A stretch of DNA of 64,000 bases from Catonella morbi ATCC 51271 (GTDB lineage: Bacteria; Bacillota; Clostridia; Lachnospirales; Lachnospiraceae), in contig NZ_KI535367.1 of assembly GCF_000160035.2 (NCBI RefSeq), positions 682,322 to 746,321 on the forward strand, read 5' to 3'. How positions within the stretch are numbered: position 1 is the stretch's first letter; each line of letters starts with the position of its first letter. The notes beneath the pieces were generated by a model that saw only the letters and a program-made list of their open reading frames with translations, was not told the origin of the DNA and did not search any database. Both the position numbers and the translations under genes were made by a program. Below are positions 18,579 through 26,564 of this stretch, piece after piece.

Positions 18579-18644
18579 AATCTGTCGGTTATAACTGACA
18601 AAAATGTAAAAATGGGGTTAAATGTCAGTTGTAGGTGACAGATT
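18579..18644. repeat. Inverted repeat downstream of the helicase
   Basis: 22-base arms (18579-18600, 18623-18644) starting AATCTGTC and complementary at 18 of 22 positions around 22 bases. A large hairpin could help end transcription, though no T-tract follows directly. Confidence 0.5.
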
Positions 18645-18713
18645 AGGGAGTTTTTATGTTATGTCTGAGATATGTCAGATAGGAGAGTTTGTTTAAAATA
18701 AAGTAAATAAAAA

Positions 18714-18742
18714 TTGACAAAATACCTCTTTATGTTTAATAT
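18714..18742 (+). promoter_or_regulatory. Promoter of the HipB-like gene
   Basis: -35 TTGACA, 17-base spacer, -10 TAATAT; start expected near 18749. Confidence 0.7.
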
Positions 18743-18763
18743 TATAGACATAAGGAGGTATTT
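18720..18763 (+). promoter_or_regulatory. Palindromic operator for HipB-like autoregulation
   Basis: AAATACCTCTTTATGT (18720-18735) and ACATAAGGAGGTATTT (18748-18763) are complementary at 15 of 16 positions. The left arm fills the -35/-10 spacer and the right arm contains the ribosome site, so a bound dimer would block transcription. The left arm precedes the start, so this acts as DNA, not as an RNA hairpin. Confidence 0.65.
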
Positions 18764-18765
18764 TT

Positions 18766-19083
18766 ATGCCTAAAAAGTCAATCGTATTGTTACCGGAAAC
18801 TGAAAATATACTTGCTCAAATGGGCGAGCAGATAAAATTAGCAAGATTAAGAAGAAAGATATCTGCAGAACTTGTTGCAGAGAGGGCAGGAATTAGCAGG
18901 GCAACACTTGTGTCTATAGAAAAAGGTGCACCATCTGTGGCAATAGGTTGCTATGCGGCAGTATTACATGCACTTAATTACATGGATAAAGATTTGTTGT
19001 TGGTTGCAAAAGATGATGAATTGGGGAGAAAGCTGCAGGATTTAGGACTGACGGTGAGTAAGAGAGTGAATAAGAAAAGGTAA
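18766..19083 (+). CDS. XRE-family regulator, HipB-like antitoxin
   Basis: 105 residues with a helix-turn-helix at about 20-60 (IKLARLRRKISAELVAERAG, then ISRATLVSIEKG), typical of HipB-type antitoxins that pair with HipA kinases. AAGGAGG lies 7 bases ahead of the ATG. The gene is directly followed by a HipA remnant, so the module has lost its toxin while the regulator, promoter and operator remain. Confidence 0.8.
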   Translation: MPKKSIVLLPETENILAQMGEQIKLARLRRKISAELVAERAGISRATLVSIEKGAPSVAIGCYAAVLHALNYMDKDLLLVAKDDELGRKLQDLGLTVSKRVNKKR

Positions 19084-19087
19084 ATAT

Positions 19088-19442
19088 ATGGAAAAGAATT
19101 GTATTCAGTATGGCAGTATCAAATACTGATGATCATTTTAGAAATCATGGATTTATCTTATCAGAAGGTGGTTGGGGATTGTCTCCGCTTTATGATGTGA
19201 ATCCGGATATATATGGGGAATATCTGTCTTTGAATGTAGATTCTGATAATGCAGATATAGATTTTGAGTTGGCGATAGAAGCAGCTAAATATTATGGTAT
19301 TGAGAAAAAAGAGGCTGTTAGACAGGTAGACTTGGTCAAGGGAATAGTTAGAAATAACTGGCAGATTTTGGCTAAGAAATATGGAATAGGCAGAGGTGAG
19401 ATTGATAGGATGAAGGTGGCATTTAAGGTGTGTGAGGGATGA
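19088..19442 (+). pseudogene. hipA kinase remnant (C-terminal part only)
   Basis: The reading frame RIVFSMAVSNTDDHFRNHGF, followed by GWGLSPLYDVNP and a helical tail, is the C-terminal part of HipA-type Ser/Thr kinases, including the NTDDH catalytic-loop region. About 300 residues of the N-terminal and central kinase domain are missing. An ATG at 19088 just after the HipB stop probably marks the old start; it runs out of frame after about ten codons, consistent with an internal deletion. A short product from ATG 19110 could be made but would not be an active kinase. Confidence 0.75.
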
Positions 19443-19557
19443 GGTGTTATGTAAAGTTTTAATAAAACAGGAAAAGTATGTGGGGAAATAGACAAATTGC
19501 CTTAATTTTACTTGCAATATTTTATAATTATGGTAAAATTCCTAAGAAAAGTATCAG

Positions 19558-19611
19558 ATTCAGAGCAGACAGAAAGAGCGGCTTTATGCAAAATGTAAAA
19601 CTGCTCTGAAT
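19558..19611. repeat. Inverted repeat in the gap before the kinase-like gene
   Basis: Perfect 11-bp arms ATTCAGAGCAG (19558-19568) and CTGCTCTGAAT (19601-19611) around 32 bases. The remainder of 19443-19749 shows no gene that I can support. Confidence 0.55.
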
Positions 19612-19749
19612 GTGATTCTTTTCGATTGTACCAAGCCGCGGAACTTTAGCAGCAATATAGATATAGCTTATCTTGATAGTTGGAGTTGAATATAGAGGAA
19701 AATACTTGACTGTTAAATAATATTTAAGCAGAGATTGAAGAGGAGAGAA

Positions 19750-20301
19750 ATGATAATACTTTTGTTTGGGATTTCAAATGTAGGCAAAAGTACAGTAGGT
19801 AAAATAGTTGCTGATACGCTTAAAATTCCTTTTTATGATTTGGATGATGAAATAAAAAAGCTTTATAATATTACGCTTGAAGAATTTGTAAGTACAGGAA
19901 CTTTAAGGGAGAGAGATGAAAAAAGAGGAAGACTTATAGGAAATATCATAAAAAATAATGATAACTGTTTAATAGCTGTTACGCCAATTTCTCATAAAGA
20001 GTATTTTTCTGATTTTCTTAATATGAATAATATTATTGCAATTGAAATAACAGATTCAGCCAAAAATATATTTGATCGTTTAGTATTCAGTGATGAAGAC
20101 GATAATATTTATGAGGATATTGAATATAAAAATCTTCATAAAGCTCATTACATACGTGAAATAAGAGCAGATATTGCGTGGTTTAGTAAAGTATATGAAA
20201 AAATAAAAAATAAATGTAGTGTAAATAATCTTTCCCCAGAGCAGGTAGCAGAGAAAATGATTGCCTCATATAACTTAAAAAAATTACTTCATATACAATA
20301 G
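19750..20301 (+). CDS. Shikimate kinase-like P-loop protein
   Basis: 183 residues. The N-terminus IILLFGISNVGKSTVGKIVA is a Walker A; YDLDDEIKKLY and the GTLRERDEKR stretch align with the shikimate-binding DxD and the FRxxE region of AroK-type kinases, but the usual second substrate motif GGG is not seen. ATG at 19750 has AGAGGAGAG ahead; a TTG at 19735 lies before it. There are no aromatic-pathway genes next to it. It may be a divergent small-molecule kinase rather than true AroK. Confidence 0.6.
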   Translation: MIILLFGISNVGKSTVGKIVADTLKIPFYDLDDEIKKLYNITLEEFVSTGTLRERDEKRGRLIGNIIKNNDNCLIAVTPISHKEYFSDFLNMNNIIAIEITDSAKNIFDRLVFSDEDDNIYEDIEYKNLHKAHYIREIRADIAWFSKVYEKIKNKCSVNNLSPEQVAEKMIASYNLKKLLHIQ

Positions 20302-20322
20302 ACTTAGAAAAGAGGTACCCCT

Positions 20323-20574
20323 GTGAAAACCACCAAGCCTGACTACGGTCTTAATGAAATAGAATTTGCCATCTTCTGTATAGAAAATATAGCAACCAGC
20401 CTTAATAAAGACTCGGTAGAAACTTATGATATATTAAAAACTACCGGTATTTTAGACGAATATATCTTACCTTGCTATGATGTACTCCACACCCAGGGGA
20501 AGGACTATATCATAAATGATATTATCGAACTAATGAAGAGAAAAGGGGTAGAAGAGAGGAGTGATAAAGTATGA
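20323..20574 (+). CDS. DUF3791 family protein
   Basis: 83 residues: EIEFAIFCIENIATSLN, then YDILKTTGILDEYILPCYDVLHTQGKDYI and an IIELMKRKG end, the DUF3791 pattern. GTG start with AGAGG upstream. It overlaps the next gene by four bases (ATGA). In Lachnospiraceae such genes come in small clusters, often with a DUF3990 gene, and are suspected of toxin-antitoxin-like roles; no DUF3990 gene is present here. Confidence 0.75.
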   Translation: MKTTKPDYGLNEIEFAIFCIENIATSLNKDSVETYDILKTTGILDEYILPCYDVLHTQGKDYIINDIIELMKRKGVEERSDKV

Positions 20575-20804
20575 ATGCCCACCCAATCCTATTACAGAAG
20601 AAATATGCCAGAATAGTAGTATCCTATGCAAAAGAACGTAATAAAACAGTTGAAGAAGCCCTGGATTACTTTTATCACTCAATTGTCTACACACTTATGA
20701 GCAAAGGTATCTCTGATATGCATTGTATGAGTGATGCTTACTTAGTTGAAGAACTGATACTAAGAGAAAATGAACCAAATAGAATTCCAAGAAAAGATGA
20801 ATAA
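20571..20804 (+). CDS. Small DUF3791-associated protein
   Basis: 77 residues: HPILLQKKYARIVVSYAKER, EEALDYFYHSIVYTLMSKG, ISDMHCMSDAYLVEELI. This LLQKKYxxI/ISDMHCMSD pattern is familiar from short proteins next to DUF3791 genes in Lachnospiraceae, though I am not sure of its formal family. Overlaps its upstream partner by four bases, and its stop lies one base before one possible start of the AMP ligase, so it is translationally coupled to both. Confidence 0.7.
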   Translation: MNAHPILLQKKYARIVVSYAKERNKTVEEALDYFYHSIVYTLMSKGISDMHCMSDAYLVEELILRENEPNRIPRKDE

Positions 20805-22527
20805 TATGAACCCAACCAACCTACTATTATACCTATACGCCACAGCAGCCCACTACCCGTATAAACCAGCCTTTATAAGCGAAACTTCTGTCTTTACCTT
20901 TTCAGAACTTAAATCAAAAACTGAAATAATAGGAAGTTTCATAGCTGATAAAAATATTTACAACGAGCCTGTCCTTATCTTTATGGAAAAGTCCCCGGAG
21001 GAAATTTCGGCTCTTTTGGGAGTAATTTGTTCAGGGAATTACTATGTGGCACTTGACCTTGAAATGACTTATACAAGACTTAGCCACATCATAGACATAA
21101 CGGAATCAAAACTGATGATTTGCGATAAATATACCGAGGCAAAGGCTGAAAGTTTGGGTTTTAAAGGTAAAATTTATAATTATGATGAGATAATTACAGG
21201 AGAAATAGACCATGAAGCCTTGTTAAAAATTTATCAAAACTGTAAGGATACAGATCCGGTCTATCTAGTATTTACCTCCGGTTCAACAGGTGTACCAAAG
21301 GGAGTTATGGCAAGCCACAGAAATGTAGTAGACTATATAGAAGGACTGGGAGAGGTACTAGAATGTGACGAAAACACTATTTTTGGCAATCAGGCACCCT
21401 TATACTTAGATGCCAGCTTAAAAGATATTTATACTACACTTAAATACGGTGCGACCACTTATTTCATCCCTAAAAAGCTTTTTATGGCACCGGTTAAGCT
21501 TATAGAATATCTTAACGAGCATAAAATAAACACCATCTGTTTTGTAGCTTCGGCTCTTACAATATTTACAAAGCTTTCCGCCTTTGAGTACGCAAAGCCA
21601 AAGTATCTTAGGGTAATTGCCTTTGGCGGTGAAGTATTTCCGCTAAGCCATTTGAAACAGTGGATGAAAGCCTGTCCTAAGGCAAAATTTATCAACCTTT
21701 ACGGAGCCACCGAATGTACAGGAATGAGTAGTTACTATGTAGTTGATAATGTTGAAAGACTTGAAAATAGCATACCTATAGGGAAACCGCTTCCTGATAC
21801 AGAAATTTTCCTTATTGATGAAGAAGGAAACCCGATAGTGAAGTTACTTCCTGATACAGAGATTTCCATTATTGATAAAGAAGGAAACCCTACAGTAAAA
21901 CAGCTGGCTGACATGGAGATTTTCCGGCAGGACAAAAAAGACCTGGCAACAGAAGAACCGCTTCCTGACACAAAGTTTTCTCAAATTGTCGATGAAGGCA
22001 AGACTGTGGAAAAAAGCTTGCAGGGCGAAATCTGTATCGGTGGAACAGGGCTTGCACTTGGATATTATAAAGATGTAGAAAAAACTAAAGAAAAATTTGT
22101 TAAAAATCCGCTAAATGATGGAATGTCTAAACTTATTTACAAGACAGGTGATATAGGCTATTATGGAGAGGACGGAGAAATTTACTTTGCGGGGCGTAAG
22201 GATAATCAGATTAAGCACAGGGGTTACCGGATAGAACTTGAGGAGATAGAAGCCTGTGGGAATGAGATTTCGGGAGTGGAAAGAGGAGTTTGTCATTATG
22301 ATAATGATAAAGAGGTAATAATATTTTTCTACGAGGGTAGTATAGAGCCTGACAAAGTAAAAGAATATTTTAGAAATAAACTCGCAGGCTATATGGTTCC
22401 GGGGAAAATAGTAAAGCTTGCTAAACTTCCTAATATGGCAGGTGGCAAGATAGACAGAAAGGCTTTAGCAGTATTACTCCATAGTCCTGGCAGAAAGCCG
22501 TTTATCCTGCCGAACTATGCCGAATAA
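20797..22527 (+). CDS. AMP-forming adenylation enzyme (DltA-like), with an internal tandem repeat
   Basis: Adenylates a small carboxylate and loads it on the carrier protein encoded next. Motifs: VYLVFTSGSTGVPKGVMASH (A3), FGGEVFP, NLYGATECT (A5), GEICIGGTGLALGYYKD (A6), YKTGDIGYYGEDGEIYFAGR (A7), KHRGYRIELEEIE (A8) and the A10 lysine in MAGGKIDRKAL. It is about 75 residues longer than usual DltA because the LPDTEIFLIDEEGNPIVKL unit before A6 is repeated four times (21790-22017). The position of DltA's D-alanine-selective Cys (FCGE) is Gly here (FGGE), so D-alanine should not be assumed. The last residues come from a dispersed repeat. ATG at 20797 or 20806 is possible; neither has a strong ribosome site. 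Confidence 0.85.
   Translation: MNNMNPTNLLLYLYATAAHYPYKPAFISETSVFTFSELKSKTEIIGSFIADKNIYNEPVLIFMEKSPEEISALLGVICSGNYYVALDLEMTYTRLSHIIDITESKLMICDKYTEAKAESLGFKGKIYNYDEIITGEIDHEALLKIYQNCKDTDPVYLVFTSGSTGVPKGVMASHRNVVDYIEGLGEVLECDENTIFGNQAPLYLDASLKDIYTTLKYGATTYFIPKKLFMAPVKLIEYLNEHKINTICFVASALTIFTKLSAFEYAKPKYLRVIAFGGEVFPLSHLKQWMKACPKAKFINLYGATECTGMSSYYVVDNVERLENSIPIGKPLPDTEIFLIDEEGNPIVKLLPDTEISIIDKEGNPTVKQLADMEIFRQDKKDLATEEPLPDTKFSQIVDEGKTVEKSLQGEICIGGTGLALGYYKDVEKTKEKFVKNPLNDGMSKLIYKTGDIGYYGEDGEIYFAGRKDNQIKHRGYRIELEEIEACGNEISGVERGVCHYDNDKEVIIFFYEGSIEPDKVKEYFRNKLAGYMVPGKIVKLAKLPNMAGGKIDRKALAVLLHSPGRKPFILPNYAE
21790..22017 (+). repeat. Four tandem 57-bp (19-residue) units in the AMP ligase gene
   Basis: Units start at 21790, 21847, 21904 and 21961. 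Protein units: LPDTEIFLIDEEGNPIVKL, LPDTEISIIDKEGNPTVKQ, LADMEIFRQDKKDLATEEP, LPDTKFSQIVDEGKTVEKS. Period is exact and in frame. The first two are alike, the last two diverged. Confidence 0.9.
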
Positions 22528-22559
22528 GAGGTATGTGGCCTACGGTGTGAATAATTTGG
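22490..22559 (+). repeat. Intergenic repeat, family R2 copy 2, overlapping the ligase 3' end
   Basis: Shares CAGAAA, GTTTATCCTG, CTATGCCGAATAAGAGGT, TGTGGCCTA and GTGAATAATTTGG with copies at 16563 and 60205. The ligase reading frame ends inside it (…FILPNYAE, stop at 22525), so the element supplies the C-terminus. Confidence 0.7.
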
Positions 22560-22572
22560 TTATAATAATGCA

Positions 22573-22635
22573 AGTGCCGAAAGTATAAAGTTTTGTGCAA
22601 GTTTGCAGGTGAAAAAATATTATACCTTTGATACC
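22573..22635. repeat. Palindromic repeat, family R3 degraded copy
   Basis: GTGCCGAAAGTATAA at the left and TTATACCTTTGATACC at the right, resembling the ends of 11314-11376. Lies between the ligase and carrier genes, inside the operon. Confidence 0.45.
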
Positions 22636-22660
22636 GTAATTTTGATAAGAGAGGCTGCCC

Positions 22661-22888
22661 ATGAATAAAACCGAATTACTTAATATTTTACAGGACATCC
22701 ACCCTGAGATTGATTATGAAAACGAGAGAAATCTCATTGATAACGGAATTTTTGACTCATTTGACATTGTAACTCTTATATCGGAGATAGTCGCAAATTT
22801 TGACATAAAAGTACCTGCAAATGAGATTACACCTGATAATTTTAACTCTTTAGAAGCTATTATGGCATTACTGGAGAAATTGGAGTAA
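22661..22888 (+). CDS. Acyl/D-alanyl carrier protein (DltC-like)
   Basis: 75 residues, acidic, four-helix carrier fold with the phosphopantetheine serine at residue 33 in GIFDSFDIVTLI. It would carry the group activated by the upstream ligase to the membrane acyltransferase encoded 2 bases downstream. A 4'-phosphopantetheinyl transferase is needed but is not in the window. Confidence 0.85.
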   Translation: MNKTELLNILQDIHPEIDYENERNLIDNGIFDSFDIVTLISEIVANFDIKVPANEITPDNFNSLEAIMALLEKLE

Positions 22889-22890
22889 AA

Positions 22891-24456
22891 ATGCTATTTG
22901 TATCCTATGAGTTCGTGGCTTTTTTAATTATTTTTATAATCTGCTATTACACCGTATTTAAGAGGTTTCAATGGCAGTTTTTATTAGTTGGCAGTATTTT
23001 GTTTTATTTTTTTGCCGGTAAAATTTATCTTATATATATGGCTCTGGTTACTGCCGGAGTTTATTTTGCGAGTTTAAAAACAGATGATTCGTACTTAAAA
23101 ATATCAGGAGAAAAAGTAAAAGATACTAAAAGGTCAAAAACCTCTGTTTTGCAACAACCCAAAACCTGGCTTTATTTTGGCTTATTTTTTAGCTTGGGAA
23201 CTCTGATAGTTGTAAAATATTCCGATTTTGTTATCTCAAATATTAATTTTATATTCAATGAATTTACAGGCAATGCACTGTTAAAATCCCTTAATATTAT
23301 TTTACCTATGGGAATTTCTTTCTATACATTTAAGAGCATAAGCTACCTTGTAGATGTGTATCGCAGAAAATATAGGGCAGAAAGAAACTTTTTTAAATTT
23401 GCCCTTTATATATCGTTTTTCCCACAGCTCATACAAGGTCCTATAAGCAGATTTGATGCTATATCAAAGTCTCTTTTTATCAGGCATAATTATAATCACA
23501 AAAACTTTATCAGGGGATTTTACAGGCTTTTATGGGGATATTTTAAGAAAATGGTAGTAGCAGACCGTATAATGCCTGCTGTTCTTACTATTATTTCCGA
23601 TTCTGAAACCTATAACGGAGCCTTTGCGTTCTTAGGAATTATGTTTTATGCTATACAGATTTATGCAGATTTTTCGGGTGGTATAGATATAACCATAGCT
23701 ATAGCTGAAATGCTTGGTATTAAGGTTGAAGAGAATTTCATCAGACCTTATTTTTCAAAAAATATAAAAGAGTACTGGAGACGTTGGCATATAACTATGG
23801 GTAGCTGGTTTAGGGATTATGTATTCTATCCGGTTTCGGTATCAAATCCTATGCTGAAGCTTTCCAAATTTTCGAGAAAGTATTTTGGCAAAAATATAGG
23901 AAAGCGTGTGCCTGTCTACATTTCAGCTCTTACTGTCTGGTTTCTTACGGGACTTTGGCATGGAGCAGGCTGGAATTTTGTGGTATGGGGGCTTTTAAAT
24001 GGTATATGTATTCTGATTTCAGATGAGCTTAAAGGCTTGTATGCGGTTTTTCATAAGTTTATACCTGTTAAAAATCTGCCGTTTAGGCTCTATGATGCGT
24101 TTTCGGCTCTGCGTACCGTCTTTATAATGAGCAGTATCAGGATGCTTGACTGTTATAAGGATGTGGGCACTGCTTTTAAGGCATTTTTTAGTATATTAAG
24201 GGTAAATAATTGGGATAGGATATTAGTTGCCGACTTAGGAATAAAAGTAGCTGATTATGCGGTTATAGGAATTGGAGTCATTGTTATATTTTTAACAAGT
24301 ATGGCTTCAAGAAAGATTGATATAAGAGATAGAATATTAGGGAAGAATGAAGTGCTTTGGTATCCGTTACTTGCCCTGCTTTTTATTGCAATCTTGATTT
24401 TTGGAGTTTATGGTATAGGGTATGACAGCTCACAGTTTATTTACAACAGATTTTAG
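22891..24456 (+). CDS. MBOAT membrane acyltransferase (DltB/AlgI-like)
   Basis: 521 residues, about ten or more membrane helices. The MBOAT signature is clear: SYLVDVYRRKYRAERNFF, PQLIQGPISRF, IQIYADFSGGIDITIAIAEM, EYWRRWHITMGSWFRDYVFYP, and the catalytic His in LWHGAGWNFVVWG at about residue 357. At 521 aa it is closer in size to AlgI/PatA-type enzymes than to DltB (about 400). It moves an acyl or aminoacyl group across the membrane to an extracellular polymer. TTGGAG precedes the ATG. SGNH partner gene follows 8 bases downstream. Confidence 0.9.
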   Translation: MLFVSYEFVAFLIIFIICYYTVFKRFQWQFLLVGSILFYFFAGKIYLIYMALVTAGVYFASLKTDDSYLKISGEKVKDTKRSKTSVLQQPKTWLYFGLFFSLGTLIVVKYSDFVISNINFIFNEFTGNALLKSLNIILPMGISFYTFKSISYLVDVYRRKYRAERNFFKFALYISFFPQLIQGPISRFDAISKSLFIRHNYNHKNFIRGFYRLLWGYFKKMVVADRIMPAVLTIISDSETYNGAFAFLGIMFYAIQIYADFSGGIDITIAIAEMLGIKVEENFIRPYFSKNIKEYWRRWHITMGSWFRDYVFYPVSVSNPMLKLSKFSRKYFGKNIGKRVPVYISALTVWFLTGLWHGAGWNFVVWGLLNGICILISDELKGLYAVFHKFIPVKNLPFRLYDAFSALRTVFIMSSIRMLDCYKDVGTAFKAFFSILRVNNWDRILVADLGIKVADYAVIGIGVIVIFLTSMASRKIDIRDRILGKNEVLWYPLLALLFIAILIFGVYGIGYDSSQFIYNRF

Positions 24457-24464
24457 GAGGGTAA

Positions 24465-25406
24465 ATGAAAAGGAAGATTTATATAATTTCTGCCATATTT
24501 ATAACCTTAGCCCTTCTTTTTATTCTTCAAAAGCTTCTTATACCTAAATACATAGACGATATTCCTGAAGGCGCCTTGGTTGGTGAATATTATAAAGAAG
24601 AGAAAAATCATGATGTGCTGTTTGTCGGCGATTGTGAGGTTTACGAAACTTTTTCGCCAAAGGTATTGTGGGAAGAGTACGGGATTAAAAGCTATATCAG
24701 AGGAAGTGCAAATCAGCTAATCTGGCAGTCGTACTATCTTTTGGAAGAAATGCTAAAGTATGAAAAGCCAAAAGTCGTAGTCTACAATGTGCTTGCTATG
24801 AAATACGGAGAGCCGCAGAAGGAGAGCTACAACAGGATGACTCTTGACGGTATGAAATGGTCAGCTTCCAAGATTAAAGCGATAAAGGCTTCAATGCTTC
24901 CTGAGGAGAAATTTATTACCTATGTTTTTCCTTTGCTTCGTTTTCATTCCCGTTGGAGTGAGTTAAAAGAAGAAGATTTTAAGTATATTTTTAATAAGCC
25001 TATAGTATCACAGAGCGGTTATCTTGTGAATAAAGGGGTACAGCCTGTGGATAAAGTACCTACAGGAAAGCCTTTAGCTGATTACAATTTACCTGAGATT
25101 TCCTATAAGTATCTGGATAAAATGGTGAAGCTTTGCAAGGAAAATGATGTGGAACTGATTTTAATGAAAGCTCCGTTACTTTATCCGTACTGGTATAAAG
25201 AATGGGACGAGCAGATAAAAAACTATGCGAAAAAGAATGGTTTAACCTATATTAATTATCTGAACTTAACAGACGAAGTAGGGATTGATTACTCTAAGGA
25301 CACTTATGACGGAGGGCTTCATTTGAATGTGTATGGGGCTGAGAAGATGAGCAGGTATTTTGGTAAATTCTTGAATAACCCAACACTTCATGCTATACTT
25401 AACTAA
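24465..25406 (+). CDS. Membrane-anchored SGNH-fold protein (DltD/AlgX-like role), Cys in place of Ser
   Basis: 313 residues with an N-terminal membrane anchor (5-25) and an extracellular SGNH-like domain. Block I reads LFVGDCEVYETFSP: Cys57 stands where the nucleophilic Ser is expected. The C-terminal block DGGLHLNVYG supplies D282 and H286. It is the usual partner of an MBOAT protein and would complete transfer of the acyl group to a surface polymer. GGAGG lies 5 bases ahead of the ATG. I have seen GDCE-type blocks in related clostridial proteins, so the Cys may be a subfamily trait rather than inactivation. Confidence 0.75.
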   Translation: MKRKIYIISAIFITLALLFILQKLLIPKYIDDIPEGALVGEYYKEEKNHDVLFVGDCEVYETFSPKVLWEEYGIKSYIRGSANQLIWQSYYLLEEMLKYEKPKVVVYNVLAMKYGEPQKESYNRMTLDGMKWSASKIKAIKASMLPEEKFITYVFPLLRFHSRWSELKEEDFKYIFNKPIVSQSGYLVNKGVQPVDKVPTGKPLADYNLPEISYKYLDKMVKLCKENDVELILMKAPLLYPYWYKEWDEQIKNYAKKNGLTYINYLNLTDEVGIDYSKDTYDGGLHLNVYGAEKMSRYFGKFLNNPTLHAILN

Positions 25407-25436
25407 CCAATATTTCTAATAAAAAGGAGCAAAAAT

Positions 25437-26378
25437 ATGGAAGGTATGTACAGTGTACCATTGTCGGAACTTATAGAAAAAATGGGACTTGAGAATCTCA
25501 CACCGGGGATTGATACAGAAAATATTTTAATTAAACATATAGATGTGAACCGTCCGGCGCTTCAGCTTGCAGGTTTTTTTGACTATTTTGATTCAGAGCG
25601 TATTCAGGTCATAGGTAATGTTGAGTATGCCTTTCTTAAAAGAAAAAATGAGGAAGACGGTATAAAGGTAGTTACAAAACTTATGGATTATAAGATTCCA
25701 TGCCTTATTTTCTGCAGGGGTATTGAAGTGCATGAGAAGATTCTTGCTGCTGCTCTTGAAAAGGGAGTTCCCGTACTTTGGACAGATAAGGCAACATCCG
25801 CTTTTATGGCTGAAGCTATCCGCTATATGCGTCATCAGCTTGCACCTAGAATATCCATACATGGTGTATTCGTAGATATTTATGGTGAGGGAGTGCTTAT
25901 TATGGGAGAGAGCGGTATAGGTAAGAGTGAGGCTGCTCTTGAGCTTATAAAGCGTGGACACCGTCTTGTATCAGATGATGTTGTAGAAATAAAGAAAATA
26001 AGTGAAGATACCTTAGTGGGTACAGCTCCTGAGATAACCAAGCATCTTATAGAGCTTAGAGGTATAGGAATTATTGATGTGAGGACTCTGTTCGGTTTTG
26101 CAAGTGTCAAGAATTTTCAAAACATTGACCTTATAATCAAGCTTATGGAATGGGATAAGGAATATGAATTTGACAGACTGGGACTTGAAGAACAGTATAC
26201 TGAGATTCTTGGAATAAATCTTATAAGCCATAGTATACCAATTCGTCCGGGCAGAAACCTTGCGATTATCTGTGAGGCAGCAGCGGTAAACAATCGTCAG
26301 AAGAAGATGGGTTACAATGCGGCTAAGGAGTTCTACGACAGAGTAACATCAAATATAATGAAAAACAGAGACATATAG
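25437..26378 (+). CDS. hprK: HPr kinase/phosphorylase
   Basis: Bifunctional sensor enzyme that phosphorylates HPr on Ser46 and so sets carbon catabolite repression. Walker A GESGIGKSEAALELI at residues 157-171, followed by the HPrK signature RLVSDDVVEI and ELRGIGIIDVRTLFG. Length 313 is typical. AAGGAG precedes the ATG. It heads the conserved hprK-glk-murB-rapZ-whiA cluster. Confidence 0.95.
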   Translation: MEGMYSVPLSELIEKMGLENLTPGIDTENILIKHIDVNRPALQLAGFFDYFDSERIQVIGNVEYAFLKRKNEEDGIKVVTKLMDYKIPCLIFCRGIEVHEKILAAALEKGVPVLWTDKATSAFMAEAIRYMRHQLAPRISIHGVFVDIYGEGVLIMGESGIGKSEAALELIKRGHRLVSDDVVEIKKISEDTLVGTAPEITKHLIELRGIGIIDVRTLFGFASVKNFQNIDLIIKLMEWDKEYEFDRLGLEEQYTEILGINLISHSIPIRPGRNLAIICEAAAVNNRQKKMGYNAAKEFYDRVTSNIMKNRDI

Positions 26379-26466
26379 TAATTTGAAAATTATAAAATTT
26401 AACTTAGAAGCAAGATTATAATTTGGGCTTATACAGTAAAAGAATTTGAATTGTATATTGATGTGG

Positions 26467-26526
26467 GTGTCAAAAGATAATAACTTCTTTTGCAAGCAGG
26501 CTCATGCGAATTTTATATTTTGATAC
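26467..26526. repeat. Palindromic repeat, family R3 copy 2
   Basis: GTGTCAAAAGATAATAA at the left and TATTTTGATAC at the right; strongly like 11314-11376 in its left half and in the TTGCAAGYA centre. Lies between hprK and glk. Confidence 0.6.
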
Positions 26527-26564
26527 TTGCATCATTTATTAAAATGTTGTTAAAGGAGAAGATC

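Noticed and set aside
19750..20301. True aroK
   Set aside because: The Walker A and D-D region fit, but the GGG substrate motif is not found and no aromatic genes are adjacent; kept only as kinase-like.
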